NCBI RefSeq assembly: GCF_000244755.1
Contig: NZ_AHOO02000014.1
Span: 169,105-233,104, forward strand
Reading direction: 5' to 3'
DNA: 64,000 nucleotides
DNA from: Leptospira licerasiae serovar Varillal str. VAR 010
Lineage (GTDB): Bacteria > Spirochaetota > Leptospiria > Leptospirales > Leptospiraceae
Within the stretch, counting starts at the first letter, position 1. The number at the start of each line of letters is the position of its first letter. The position numbers were made by a program, and so were the translations under genes. Positions 29,502 to 38,484 of the stretch are shown here, one piece after another. The notes beneath the pieces are model-generated. The model worked only from the letters and a program-made list of their open reading frames with translations. It was not told where the DNA came from and made no database searches.

Positions 29502-30041
29502 ATGATACAACATCCTTGGCACGAGGCCAGTCCTGGCCCAAATCCTCCGCACGAAGTCCATGCACTTGTGGAAATTCCTTCCGGTAGTAAGGCAAAGTTC
29601 GAGGTGGATAAGGACTCCGGACTCATCAAACTGGATCGTGTACTTTTTGCCTCCGCTCACTATCCTGCTCATTACGGTTTTATCCCGCAAACTCTAGGAG
29701 ATGATAAAGATCCTTTGGATATCTTAGTGCTTTGTTCTGAAGAAGTCCCTCCACTATGTTTAGTCCCGGCAAGAGTAGTCGGGGTAATGAGGATGATAGA
29801 CAGAGGAGAAGGTGACGAAAAGATCCTGGCAGTCGCTTCGGGAGACAGAAGTTTCGACGGAATCGAACATGTCTCTCAGCTTCCGAACTCGTTTAGAGCT
29901 GAGTTAACGCATTTCTTCTCCGTTTATAAACAATTGGAAAAGAAAGAAGTCAGGGTAGAAGAACCGGAAGGCCCGGAAGTAGCAAAGGAACTGATCCTAA
30001 GAGCATTAGATTTTTATAAACAGAAGTTCCCTAAAAAGTGA
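29502..30041 (+). CDS. ppa: Inorganic pyrophosphatase (family I)
   Basis: Hydrolyses pyrophosphate to drive biosynthesis. The family I active-site residues are visible: EIPSGSKAKFEVDKDSGLIKLDRVL, AHYPAHYGFIPQTLGDDKDPLDILVL (metal-binding DxDPxD-like cluster), and the later DRGEGDEKILAV. Length 179 is normal. The ribosome site is weak. Its stop lies 2 bases from the stop of a convergent cyclase gene. Confidence 0.96.
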   Translation: MIQHPWHEASPGPNPPHEVHALVEIPSGSKAKFEVDKDSGLIKLDRVLFASAHYPAHYGFIPQTLGDDKDPLDILVLCSEEVPPLCLVPARVVGVMRMIDRGEGDEKILAVASGDRSFDGIEHVSQLPNSFRAELTHFFSVYKQLEKKEVRVEEPEGPEVAKELILRALDFYKQKFPKK

Positions 30042-30043
30042 GA

Positions 30044-31951
30044 TCAGCCCAAGACCTCGTATACATGGCTGGACTTTGATTTTCCCTTCACTTTTACTTT
30101 GCCTAATTTTTTAAAGGAATACTTTCGGCGATTCTTCAACTTGCGGTATGTACTTTCGCTAAGTAGAAGGTTCGCATGAAACTCCTTAGTAAGTCCTTCG
30201 ATACGAGAAGCAAGATTGACCGCGTCGGAGATCACTGTCCCGTCCATTCTTTCTTCTTCTCCAATCGTTCCAAGCATCAACGTACCTGTATGAAGACCGA
30301 TACCGATCTGTATCGGCTCATAATGTCGATCCATCCTGGATTGGTTTAGATTCTCAAGCTCTCGGAGCATTTCCATCGCAGCATCCAATGCCTGATCCGG
30401 CAAATTTGGGAAAAGCGCCATAATCCCATCGCCCAGATACTTATCCACGAAACCTCCGTGTTTACGAATAATCGGCCCCATTTTTCTCATATAAGAATTC
30501 AGGAAGTCGAAATTGTCTTTAGGAGTCATCTTCTCGGAAAGTTGAGTAAAGGATCTAATATCCGAAAACAGGATGGTCATCTCTCTTTGGACCTGATCTC
30601 CCAATCCGATCTCTGTGATATTGCTTTTATTTAAAAATTTCAGAAAAGCCAAAGGAACAAATCTACTGTAGGCCTTGTTCACTTCCAACAGGTTATCGGA
30701 TAGGCGTTCTATATACAAGAATGCCTGAGAAAAACGGAATGAAAGCAAATAGGACTGCACGAATATAAAAACGAATAATCCTAAAGGAAGATAATATCCC
30801 GTATTTACCACCGCCTGAGAATATAAACTATCGTTGATAGCTGCAGCAGTTAATGCGATCATCCCGGCGATTGCCATCAGGGAACCTTCTGCTCCGTTTT
30901 TAACTAACCGAACTAAAACGAAAAAAATCCACAAGATCGCGAAAATTAAAAATATCTGAAATGGGATCAAAGTATGAGTATAGATACTCGCAGGAGTGAT
31001 CACTACCGTTGCGGATACGATCAGATTGAATGCTATGAAAAACTTTTTTAGTTTCGCTGAAAATGAATGCGGATACAAAGCATCTAGATAATAAATGAAG
31101 AATGGAACAGCTAAGTAGAATGAAATATATTCCAGTTTGTTAAAAAATTCCCAAGGCAGATGAGGGAATTTTTGGATCAAAAATCTTTCTCCGGTTACGA
31201 ATATCCTAAGACAGATACTAGCGCAAAATGCCCCGAAAAATAATCCGGTCATGTCCCTTCTTCTTAAAGAATACAGACCGAAATGATATAATGCCATTAT
31301 GATAATACTTCCGAACAAGAACATCTCGCTGAAAGAATTATTATCCCTAAAGTTCAGAAGATCAGCTTCGGTTCCCATCCGTAAGGATTCCCAAAGTCCG
31401 CCCTTATAATGATCAAAGTTCGAGATCTCTACCTGAAGTAACATTTCTTTGTTTGGCTGCCCGATAGAAACATAAAGAGGAAGATATTGAGGACGAGATG
31501 AATTTTGGTCGGGCCCTACCACTCCGTTTCCCATGATCTTCTTCCCATCCAAATAAATAGAAGCGGCAGTTCCGGCTCCTTGGAAATGTATCATGAGCCT
31601 TCCTTGATTTTGGCCCGGAATAATTTTTAAAGTATAAGTACCGTATCCGAACGCCATCAAAGGATTCATTCCTTGCAGCTTAGGGATTTGATTCCAGTTG
31701 CCCGGAATATTCACTATATGAGATTGAGCGTCCTTAGGTCCAAGATCCGGCCTGGACACCGCAAGTTTCATCCATTGGAATTTCCACTCTCCATCCAATT
31801 TTACGATCCCGTCTTCCCCAAAGTTCCAATCTCTCAGATCCAAAACTCCGTTCTCTGCAAGTGGAGAAATTTTAGGAGAAGTTTTGTTTCGGCAGGAGAA
31901 TAACGTAAGAACCAGAAATAGAACGAGTGGTATAACTTTCAGAAATTTCAT
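30044..31951 (-). CDS. Adenylate cyclase with 7TMR-DISM sensor module
   Basis: A lipoprotein-like signal (VLFLVLTLFSC) leads into an extracytoplasmic jelly-roll domain (residues about 40-200: LDGEWKFQWMKLA, YGTYTLKII, IHFQGAGTAASIYLDGKKI), then seven membrane helices (about 215-410), and a class III cyclase domain from about 450. Catalytic residues are present: LFSDIRSFTQ and YLGDGIMALFP (metal Asp), Lys in FVDKYLGDG and Asp in VISDAVNLASR (adenine specific). It should respond to an extracellular ligand by making cAMP. The sensor half is clearly related to that of the phosphatase at 41835-43874. Confidence 0.92.
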   Translation of the reverse strand: MKFLKVIPLVLFLVLTLFSCRNKTSPKISPLAENGVLDLRDWNFGEDGIVKLDGEWKFQWMKLAVSRPDLGPKDAQSHIVNIPGNWNQIPKLQGMNPLMAFGYGTYTLKIIPGQNQGRLMIHFQGAGTAASIYLDGKKIMGNGVVGPDQNSSRPQYLPLYVSIGQPNKEMLLQVEISNFDHYKGGLWESLRMGTEADLLNFRDNNSFSEMFLFGSIIIMALYHFGLYSLRRRDMTGLFFGAFCASICLRIFVTGERFLIQKFPHLPWEFFNKLEYISFYLAVPFFIYYLDALYPHSFSAKLKKFFIAFNLIVSATVVITPASIYTHTLIPFQIFLIFAILWIFFVLVRLVKNGAEGSLMAIAGMIALTAAAINDSLYSQAVVNTGYYLPLGLFVFIFVQSYLLSFRFSQAFLYIERLSDNLLEVNKAYSRFVPLAFLKFLNKSNITEIGLGDQVQREMTILFSDIRSFTQLSEKMTPKDNFDFLNSYMRKMGPIIRKHGGFVDKYLGDGIMALFPNLPDQALDAAMEMLRELENLNQSRMDRHYEPIQIGIGLHTGTLMLGTIGEEERMDGTVISDAVNLASRIEGLTKEFHANLLLSESTYRKLKNRRKYSFKKLGKVKVKGKSKSSHVYEVLG

Positions 31952-32159
31952 ATGGCTTTGATTCGAGATTAGACGATGAGTGTCTCTGTTTTCCTCGGAT
32001 CGGAAGATGAATTTCCCGGTCCTTCTGCGGAAAGCGGGAGCAATACTAATCAGATTCCCAAATCTATTAAATAAGAAATTTAGAAATTCCGAAGCATTTT
32101 TGAAAAATTTTTCCTGCGAGAATCAATAACTCTCGTTCGATGAAAAGTGTCAAAGGGTC

Positions 32160-32178
32160 CCCGGACAAAACATCCGGG
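32160..32178. terminator. Possible weak terminator hairpin downstream of alpha/beta hydrolase
   Basis: CCCGGA (32160-32165) pairs with TCCGGG (32173-32178), with AATTTTA after it on the plus strand. It lies 12 bases beyond the end of the leftward hydrolase gene. Lacking a good T-run on the minus strand, it is uncertain. The remaining gap 31952-32159 shows nothing else. Confidence 0.35.
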
Positions 32179-32189
32179 AATTTTATATG

Positions 32190-33011
32190 TTAGAATTTTT
32201 GTAAGAAGGTCTCCAGAATATTTCGGAATTCTTCCGGCTGGTCCATTTGCAACCAATGACCGGCATCCGAAATCACCTTGTGAGGAAATCCTAAATGTAG
32301 CCTATGTAACGAAAATTGATCGTCGTTATCCGGAGTGACTATCGCAAGTTTTGGGCCCACATATCTTTTTAAAGAATGGTTTGGATCATAATCCAATAAC
32401 TCGGAGGTGACCTTGATCACCATATCTTTCGGAGTTCTCGTTAATTCTCCCATAATTCTTTCTTTCACTTCGGGTTTGGAATTTGCCAATAATTGTTCCC
32501 AATAGGATTCTGCGGTTTGCACATACGAATCCGAATGTAATGCATTCTTGATTTGTGTACGAACCGATTCAGGTATTTTTTTTGGGTCACCGTTAGAATC
32601 CACGAGTACAAGCCCGGCGACTCTACTAGGATTTTCTCCTGCGTATTGTAGCGCTACACTTCCTCCCATGCTATGACCGACGAGAACGAATCTTTGTAGT
32701 CCCAAAAGATTTACTACTGTCGCAAGGTCCTGCGCCATGGAAGAAATCCTATAATCTCCATCTTTAGGAAATTCGGAATCCCCATGACCTCTGAGTTCTA
32801 TCCTGACCACTCTTCTGTTCGGAACAAGGGATTCCTTGATCTCTTCCCAATGAGAGACATTCCCGCCAAAAGAATGGATAAACACCACCGGCATTCCGCC
32901 GAATCCCTCGTCTTTATAGGAGATTTTCCCAGTAGGACCATGGACGGAAGTTTTGATAATTTCACCTTTACAAAGAACAATGCCAAAAACGGAAGTTGCT
33001 AGAGTAATCAT
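32190..33011 (-). CDS. Alpha/beta hydrolase
   Basis: A 273-residue hydrolase of the standard fold: VVFIHSFGGNVSHW (oxyanion region), nucleophile elbow VGHSMGGSVAL, acid-region aspartate near AIVTPDNDD and catalytic His in ISDAGHWLQMDQPEEF. A short hydrophobic N-terminus (MITLATSVFGIVLC) may be a signal. Substrate unknown; haloperoxidase or ester-hydrolase type. It is transcribed divergently from a WYL-type regulator across 64 bases containing a palindrome, so it is a plausible target of that regulator. Confidence 0.9.
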   Translation of the reverse strand: MITLATSVFGIVLCKGEIIKTSVHGPTGKISYKDEGFGGMPVVFIHSFGGNVSHWEEIKESLVPNRRVVRIELRGHGDSEFPKDGDYRISSMAQDLATVVNLLGLQRFVLVGHSMGGSVALQYAGENPSRVAGLVLVDSNGDPKKIPESVRTQIKNALHSDSYVQTAESYWEQLLANSKPEVKERIMGELTRTPKDMVIKVTSELLDYDPNHSLKRYVGPKLAIVTPDNDDQFSLHRLHLGFPHKVISDAGHWLQMDQPEEFRNILETFLQKF

Positions 33012-33035
33012 AAAAACAAGTATACTAGAATATAC

Positions 33036-33052
33036 ATGACAAGTTCTGTCAT
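33036..33052. promoter_or_regulatory. Palindrome in the divergent promoter of hydrolase and WYL regulator
   Basis: ATGACA (33036-33041) and TGTCAT (33047-33052) are perfect arms around a 5-base centre, in the middle of the 64-base gap between the two divergent starts. A likely operator. Confidence 0.6.
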
Positions 33053-33075
33053 ATTTAGAGATTTATACTAAATTT

Positions 33076-34026
33076 ATGAGAGCTGATAGGCTTCTAAATA
33101 TTCTTCTCCACCTACAAGCCAAAGGAAGGACAACCGCAAAGGAGCTTTCCAAAAAATTAGAAATTTCGGAACGAACAGTTCATAGAGACATGGAAGCTCT
33201 CTCTTCTGCCGGAATTCCAATCTATGCAGAACGAGGGATCGGCGGAGGTTGGAGTTTAAGCGAGGGTTATAGGACAAACCTTACCGGCTTTAAAAAAGAA
33301 GAAGTGATCTCTTTATTATTAGTACATTCTTCTCGAGTCTTGGAGGATTTGGGAAAGAAGAAAGATTTTGATTCTGCTTTCGTAAAACTTATGGCGTCCC
33401 TACCTCCCGCGTATAGAAAAGATGCGGAAACTGCAAGACAAAGGATCCATATAGACGGTCTTGGCTGGGGTCGCGCAATCAGGGAACTTCCACTTCTTCC
33501 AATATTGCAAGATGCGGTTTGGGAAGAAAAAAAAGTAAAGATCATCTATGAGAAAGAAGGCGGAAAGCCTGAACCTCGAATAATAGAACCTTACGGTCTT
33601 GTCGCAAAGGACACGATATGGTATGTTGTTGCCAGACGTGGAAAAGAAATGAGGGTCTATCGGATCTCTCGTATCAAAGAGGCATCGATAACAACGGAGA
33701 GATTTGAAAGACCTAAAAAATTCGATCTGAGCAAATATTGGGAAGAATGGATCAAAGAATTCAAGTCTCGAGTTCCCAAATACCTGATCAAAGTAAAGGT
33801 CACGGATGCCACCGCGGAACATATCAAAAGTATTCCCTATATGAAATGTCTGAGCCAAAAACCGATGGAAAAAGGTTTTACGGAAATGGTTATCGATATG
33901 GAAACCAAAGAATGGGCGTTAGGCAGTATGCTACAGTATTGCGACTCCGTTTTTGTTTTAGAACCTTTGGAATTGCAGGAAGCAATTCGACATAAGGCCA
34001 AAGAAATCCTAAAAATTTACGAATAA
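33076..34026 (+). CDS. YafY-type transcriptional regulator with WYL domain
   Basis: An N-terminal HTH (RLLNILLHLQAKGRTTAKELSKKLEISERTVHRDMEAL; key ELxxxLEISxRTVxRDxxxL) is followed by a WYL domain (residues about 140-220: KIIYEKEGGKPEPRIIEPYGLVAKDTIWYVVAR, with the W-Y pair as IWYVVA) and a WCX-like tail. WYL domains sense nucleic acid or small ligands. The divergent alpha/beta hydrolase gene next door is the likely target. 316 residues, ATG at 33076. Confidence 0.92.
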   Translation: MRADRLLNILLHLQAKGRTTAKELSKKLEISERTVHRDMEALSSAGIPIYAERGIGGGWSLSEGYRTNLTGFKKEEVISLLLVHSSRVLEDLGKKKDFDSAFVKLMASLPPAYRKDAETARQRIHIDGLGWGRAIRELPLLPILQDAVWEEKKVKIIYEKEGGKPEPRIIEPYGLVAKDTIWYVVARRGKEMRVYRISRIKEASITTERFERPKKFDLSKYWEEWIKEFKSRVPKYLIKVKVTDATAEHIKSIPYMKCLSQKPMEKGFTEMVIDMETKEWALGSMLQYCDSVFVLEPLELQEAIRHKAKEILKIYE

Positions 34027-34113
34027 AAACTTCTTATAGATCGAATTTTTAGAGAGCCGGAAGAAGATTGATTTTCCGGGCAGATCAGGGACAATTTTCT
34101 AAATAGAATTTTC

Positions 34114-34956
34114 ATGTCTTCATCTCTTAAAAACTACTGGATACGAAACCTCCACTTTCTGGAAAACCAGGAAGATGCGATACTCATCTCAGACAATAAG
34201 GGAAAACTTTTGGATTCCAATGTTCAGGCGAAAGAGCTTGGACTCGTGCCCGAAAAGAATGATATAAAACATTCCGCTTGGTATGCAGAACTTTCAAAAG
34301 CAGATTCGAAAGATCATTTTCATCTGACCTTGCATCTTTCTTCCGGTAAAAAAAGATTTATATGCAGGACTATTCCTATCCTGATAGATGAGAAAGAGCC
34401 CGCAAAGGCCTTCTATTTTAGGGATATCACTGAAAAAACTTTTACGGAAGCGAAGGCAAAAAGATTCGAGTCCCTCTTTAGAAGAAGAGAAAGTAGAATC
34501 AAAGAATTAGAAATTCGTGATAAACTTACGGGCCTTTTCAATCGAGAATATACGATCGAATCCTTCCAAGCGGAACTTTATAGAGCTGAAAGGAGTGGCT
34601 CCTCCATAGGAGTGGTCTATTTACATATCGATGGATTGAAAGAGATCAACGAAACATTCGGTAACAGCGGAGGGGACCTTCTTCTGAAAGAAATGGGCCG
34701 GATAATTTTAGAAAATTCCAGAAAGAGCGATATCTCTTCCAGGATTGGAGGAGAAAAATTCTTACTTCTTCTTCCTGGAGCACACAAGAATATAGTTTTG
34801 GAAAGAGCGGAGAAGATCAAAAGATTATTTTCAGAATCTTGCTCCAACGGTTCTTGGGGAGAAATAAACATCACCGTGTCCTTAGGAGTAGCAATGTATC
34901 CTGAAGACGGTTCCACATATGATGTTCTTTTACAAAAAGTCCAGGCAGGAAATTAA
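34114..34956 (+). CDS. PAS-GGDEF protein with degenerate active site
   Basis: Residues about 1-110 are PAS-like (HFLENQEDAILISDNKGKLLDSN ... PAKAFYFRDITEK); a short coiled linker leads to a GGDEF domain from about 125 (IRDKLTGLFNREY). The signature loop near residue 211 reads RIGGEKF instead of GGDEF/GGEEF: the fourth residue, the catalytic Glu, is replaced by Lys. This should abolish or impair c-di-GMP synthesis, so the protein may be a GTP- or c-di-GMP-sensing or scaffold form. A methyltransferase gene starts directly at the next base after its stop. Confidence 0.88.
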   Translation: MSSSLKNYWIRNLHFLENQEDAILISDNKGKLLDSNVQAKELGLVPEKNDIKHSAWYAELSKADSKDHFHLTLHLSSGKKRFICRTIPILIDEKEPAKAFYFRDITEKTFTEAKAKRFESLFRRRESRIKELEIRDKLTGLFNREYTIESFQAELYRAERSGSSIGVVYLHIDGLKEINETFGNSGGDLLLKEMGRIILENSRKSDISSRIGGEKFLLLLPGAHKNIVLERAEKIKRLFSESCSNGSWGEINITVSLGVAMYPEDGSTYDVLLQKVQAGN

Positions 34957-35628
34957 ATGACACACGTAGAAAAGTTCGAAGGTGAAAGGGCGCAGGTTTA
35001 TGAGAGAAGGATCGGTAAAATGATCCCGTTCTATTCAGGGATCATGGAATTGGTAGCGATCTATCTTTTAGAAAACACTCCTGAAAAGGGAAAAATATTA
35101 TCCGTTGGTTGCGGAACTGGAGCAGACTTTTCTAAATTGTTAAAAATTTTCCCGGATCGGTTTTCAATTACCGGTTTGGACCCTTCTCCCGAAATGATCG
35201 AGCAGGCTCGGAAAAAATTTCCTCAACTAAAGTTCATCTGTGGAACTGTAGGAGAACTTCCACCTGCAGAAGAATATGATTCGGCCACCCTGTTATTCGT
35301 TTTACATTTTCTCCCGGATACCGGGGACAAACTTTCTCTCTTGAAAGAGATCTGCTCTAGATTAAAAAAGGGAGGAAGCCTAATTTTATTCGATCTATTC
35401 GATCCGCAAACAGAAGGATCTGAAACTTTATTTAAAAATATAAAATCCTACTTAATCAACTTCCAAGGTTGGGAAGAAGAAGCAGTTGGAATCTATCTAA
35501 AAAGAGTATTCGAATTACATCGCATCGGCAGCGCCAGATACACCGAACTTTTTCAAGAAGCGGGATTTTCGGAATATTCTCAAAAATTCAGATCCTTGCA
35601 TGTGGGCGGATGGATCGCTACTAAATAA
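34957..35628 (+). CDS. Class I SAM-dependent methyltransferase
   Basis: The SAM-binding motif I is ILSVGCGTGADFSKLL, motif II-like GLDPSPEMIEQARKKFP, and motif post-I CGTVGELPPAEEYDSATLLFVLHFLPD. 223 residues, typical Rossmann methyltransferase such as the UbiE/Tam-like group; substrate unknown. The ATG follows the TAA of the PAS-GGDEF gene with no gap, and AGGAAA lies just before it, so the pair is translationally linked. Confidence 0.9.
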   Translation: MTHVEKFEGERAQVYERRIGKMIPFYSGIMELVAIYLLENTPEKGKILSVGCGTGADFSKLLKIFPDRFSITGLDPSPEMIEQARKKFPQLKFICGTVGELPPAEEYDSATLLFVLHFLPDTGDKLSLLKEICSRLKKGGSLILFDLFDPQTEGSETLFKNIKSYLINFQGWEEEAVGIYLKRVFELHRIGSARYTELFQEAGFSEYSQKFRSLHVGGWIATK

Positions 35629-35647
35629 GAATCTCCTAAAATGAGTA

Positions 35648-36187
35648 TTAGCTTCTCTTACTCGGCTTAAATGCCGAGGTCATGTTCTTGGAAGCCAACT
35701 TCTTTTCGTAAAATTCCTTAGAGGCCGCGTAAATCGTTTTTTCGAAAGTAGCGTACACTGTCCCTTCTTCATCTTCGTATTTTGCGGGAAGATCGAAAAC
35801 GATTTCACCTTTTTCTAATATATCTTGCTTTGTTTTTTCGATCAACTCTTCCGTGATCAAAAATCTGATCTTTACTTTGTCGAGGATCGGTCGAACGAAT
35901 TTCACTTTTGCAGCCTTGTCCCAGACCACATAGTCCGATCCGAGTATCCACATCATCATCAGCATATAGTACGGATCCACGGAACTATAGATACTTCCGC
36001 CGTAAATTGTACCGACTCGATTTAATGTGCGTAGATTTTTCTTTAGACTTACATGAAGTTCTCTAAGATCGGAAGAGATGAATTGTATTTTGCCGCCGGT
36101 GCACCACAAACAAGGCCAATGGTTCAAACGAAAACGCAACCACCAAGAAGATAAGGATTCTTTTTTATCGCTAAGATATAATTTCAT
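35648..36187 (-). CDS. DUF4442 hotdog-fold protein (thioesterase-like)
   Basis: 179 residues with the hotdog pattern NRVGTIYGGSIYSSVDPYYMLMMMW and VGTxYGGS followed by the KVKFVRPILDKVKIRF strand, typical of DUF4442 proteins related to YiiD/PaaI-like thioesterases. Probably acts on an acyl-CoA or acyl-ACP, by family relation only. Stands alone, 20 bases from the convergent methyltransferase. Confidence 0.85.
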   Translation of the reverse strand: MKLYLSDKKESLSSWWLRFRLNHWPCLWCTGGKIQFISSDLRELHVSLKKNLRTLNRVGTIYGGSIYSSVDPYYMLMMMWILGSDYVVWDKAAKVKFVRPILDKVKIRFLITEELIEKTKQDILEKGEIVFDLPAKYEDEEGTVYATFEKTIYAASKEFYEKKLASKNMTSAFKPSKRS

Positions 36188-36348
36188 ACGGATTCTTTGC
36201 TGTCAGATTGAAAGTAGTATTCATCTCTGCAAGGCGATTTCCCTTCTGCTCATTCCCGAAAACTACCACTTATATTCCGGTTATATTAAGATAACAAACA
36301 TAGAACCTTTTTATTCTTTAGAAAACGATCGTTATGTTAACTTTTTAA

Positions 36349-36392
36349 AAATATTCGAAAGGACGTTGACAGGGATAAGGTTTCGAATATTT
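36349..36392. promoter_or_regulatory. Perfect 12-base hairpin upstream of PI-PLC gene
   Basis: AAATATTCGAAA (36349-36360) is perfectly complementary to TTTCGAATATTT (36381-36392) around a 20-base loop that contains TTGACA. A CTTTTTCT stretch follows. It could be a terminator of an unseen transcript, an attenuator, or an operator around a -35 box. Confidence 0.5.
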
Positions 36393-36470
36393 CTTTTTCT
36401 ACTCCGGATATCGGAGCTAAGCATTAAACTTTTATAATGCAGAAAAACAGATCATTTGAATGGTGAAAAA

Positions 36471-38402
36471 ATGAAAAGATCCAAGGTGCTTACTACCAAA
36501 ATCGTCGCAGCCGCATTTATTTGTGCTGTTTCCCTGATGGGAGCCGGATGTAAAGATTCCTCCTCAAACTACGATTCATTGTTATTTTTAGTCCAAGCCA
36601 ACGGTAAATCCGGCGGTTCTCTTCCAGCGGACATAAATTATAAAGCGGAATACCTCACTCCTGCGCCTTTAGACCAGCCGAGTGGAATACCTTTCGAAGG
36701 GGGCGGCACCAAGGGTAAAAACGGAAGAAGTCCTATCCCTGTTTACGCTCCAAAATTGCAGATTGACCCGCAGGCTTGGATGAGCAGCGGATACCAGTCC
36801 AGATCGAATACCCAGCTCAGAAACATTTGTATCCCTGGAACTCACGACTCGGGAACTTACGGGATCAACGGAATAGACGAAAATATCTCCCAAACTCAGG
36901 AATATAACGTAGGAGAACAATTGGCTCTAGGATATCGCTACTTCGATCTAAGGATCAAAAAGATAGACGGACAATTTAAGATTCACCATGGGTCCAGCGT
37001 TTCTGTTTCCGCTCAGGAAGTGTTCCAACATATCTCCAGCTTCGTAAATAATCGTAAAAAAGAGATCGTATTCGTTCATATCCAGAATGTGGATAGCATG
37101 AGCGATGCAGAGCATTACGAACTAAAGGACCAATTGGTTCTTCCATACTTAGGTTCCAGAATGGCTCCTCGTAATTTAGGGAATTCGGTGAACTTTGCCC
37201 AACTTTGGGACCTAGACAAGAATGTGATCCTAATCTGGGGCGGCGGAAATTACGCGGACTTATCTCAATTGTATTGGAACCAAGGCCAAACGATGAAAAG
37301 CGACTGGCAAAATACCGGAAGCGAATCCGATCTGATCAATGGACTTAGAGCACGTATCAAAGATAATAGAGAAGGTAAATTTTACGTAGCTCAAATGATC
37401 CTAACTCCGAATGCGACTCAGATCATCTTCCCACCTTATTGGGGAAGTATAGAAGATCTTACCAATGATAAATTGGATCATGCAAGTTTTGTTTATGACT
37501 TGGATAGAGAAGCCAAAAAATCGGGACAACGTTTGAATATCGCAATGGTAGACTTTGCAGGTCCACGCTTCTCTCAATATGCCTTCGAAGCATGTATGGA
37601 TGTAAACGATCTAGAACCTAGATACTTCACTTTAAAAAGTAAACAATCCAATTTATGTTTAGATGTGAGCAGCAGCGGAACTGATAACGGAACTCGTGTT
37701 CAAGTATGGAACTGCAATAACACGAACGCCCAAAAATGGTTCTATGAACATTCTACAAGTTATCTAAGAAGCAAACTGAATAATGATAAATGTTTAGATA
37801 ACGGAGCGGAGAATTGGAACGGAGGAAAGATTGTACTCTGGGATTGTAAAGATATGAACAATATGAGATTCGATTTTTACGACGATTCTATGCGGGTTAG
37901 ACAAAACGAATCTATCGCTGTGGATGCAAACGGTTCTACGAGCGGCTCCTTGGTCAGCCAATGGACCTGGCATGGCGGAAACAACCAACGTTGGGAGAAA
38001 AATTACGAGTCTCCTTACTTCGCACTCGTAAACCAAGCTTCTAATCTTTGTTTGGATGTAAATAAGAGCAGCACTGATAATGGAGCAAGGATCCAAGTTT
38101 ACAACTGTAACGGAACGGACGCTCAAAAATGGTATTACGATGCAGGGAACGGTTTCCTCAGAAGCAAACTAAATCCTTACAAATGTATGGATAACGGAGG
38201 AGAGGCTCGTAACGGCGGAAAGATCGCTCTCTGGGATTGTAAGGATATGAACAATATGAGATTCGATTTCGTGGGAGATAGTATCCGAAATCGGATCAAC
38301 TCGTTGTATGCTGTGGATGCAAACGGAACCTCCAGTGGATCTTTAGTGAGCCAATGGGAGTTCAAAAATACGAGCAACCAACTCTGGAAAAGATCATATT
38401 AA
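36471..38402 (+). CDS. Lipoprotein-like phosphatidylinositol-specific phospholipase C with tandem ricin lectin domains
   Basis: Cleaves phosphoinositides or related GPI-type lipids, by family. ATG at 36471 (MKRSKV) is preferred over TTG at 36456. Signal with lipobox AVSLMGAGC points to an anchored or exported form. The PI-PLC X-type domain spans about residues 100-370, with catalytic histidines in CIPGTHDSGTYG (near 122) and KIHHGSSVS (near 171). From about 380 there are two ricin B-type beta-trefoil units with QKW/QRW (QxW) signatures, nearly identical to each other (LCLDV ... DNGTRVQV ... DNGARIQV; KDMNNMRFDF twice). Lectin domains would bind sugars on a target surface. A terminator follows. 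Confidence 0.92.
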   Translation: MKRSKVLTTKIVAAAFICAVSLMGAGCKDSSSNYDSLLFLVQANGKSGGSLPADINYKAEYLTPAPLDQPSGIPFEGGGTKGKNGRSPIPVYAPKLQIDPQAWMSSGYQSRSNTQLRNICIPGTHDSGTYGINGIDENISQTQEYNVGEQLALGYRYFDLRIKKIDGQFKIHHGSSVSVSAQEVFQHISSFVNNRKKEIVFVHIQNVDSMSDAEHYELKDQLVLPYLGSRMAPRNLGNSVNFAQLWDLDKNVILIWGGGNYADLSQLYWNQGQTMKSDWQNTGSESDLINGLRARIKDNREGKFYVAQMILTPNATQIIFPPYWGSIEDLTNDKLDHASFVYDLDREAKKSGQRLNIAMVDFAGPRFSQYAFEACMDVNDLEPRYFTLKSKQSNLCLDVSSSGTDNGTRVQVWNCNNTNAQKWFYEHSTSYLRSKLNNDKCLDNGAENWNGGKIVLWDCKDMNNMRFDFYDDSMRVRQNESIAVDANGSTSGSLVSQWTWHGGNNQRWEKNYESPYFALVNQASNLCLDVNKSSTDNGARIQVYNCNGTDAQKWYYDAGNGFLRSKLNPYKCMDNGGEARNGGKIALWDCKDMNNMRFDFVGDSIRNRINSLYAVDANGTSSGSLVSQWEFKNTSNQLWKRSY

Positions 38403-38450
38403 TAAATCCTAATAAGATTTATCCTCTCGGTTTTGAGGCCGGGAATATAC

Positions 38451-38484
38451 AGAAGGTCCGGATCTTGCGGACCTTCTTCTTTTT
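38451..38484 (+). terminator. Terminator of PI-PLC gene
   Basis: AGAAGGTCCG (38451-38460) pairs perfectly with CGGACCTTCT (38468-38477), followed by a T-run to 38486. It may serve the small opposite gene too. Confidence 0.88.

Noticed and set aside
29292..29690. 132-codon minus-strand frame overlapping the start of ppa
   Set aside because: It overlaps the conserved ppa coding region and its product shows no family features.
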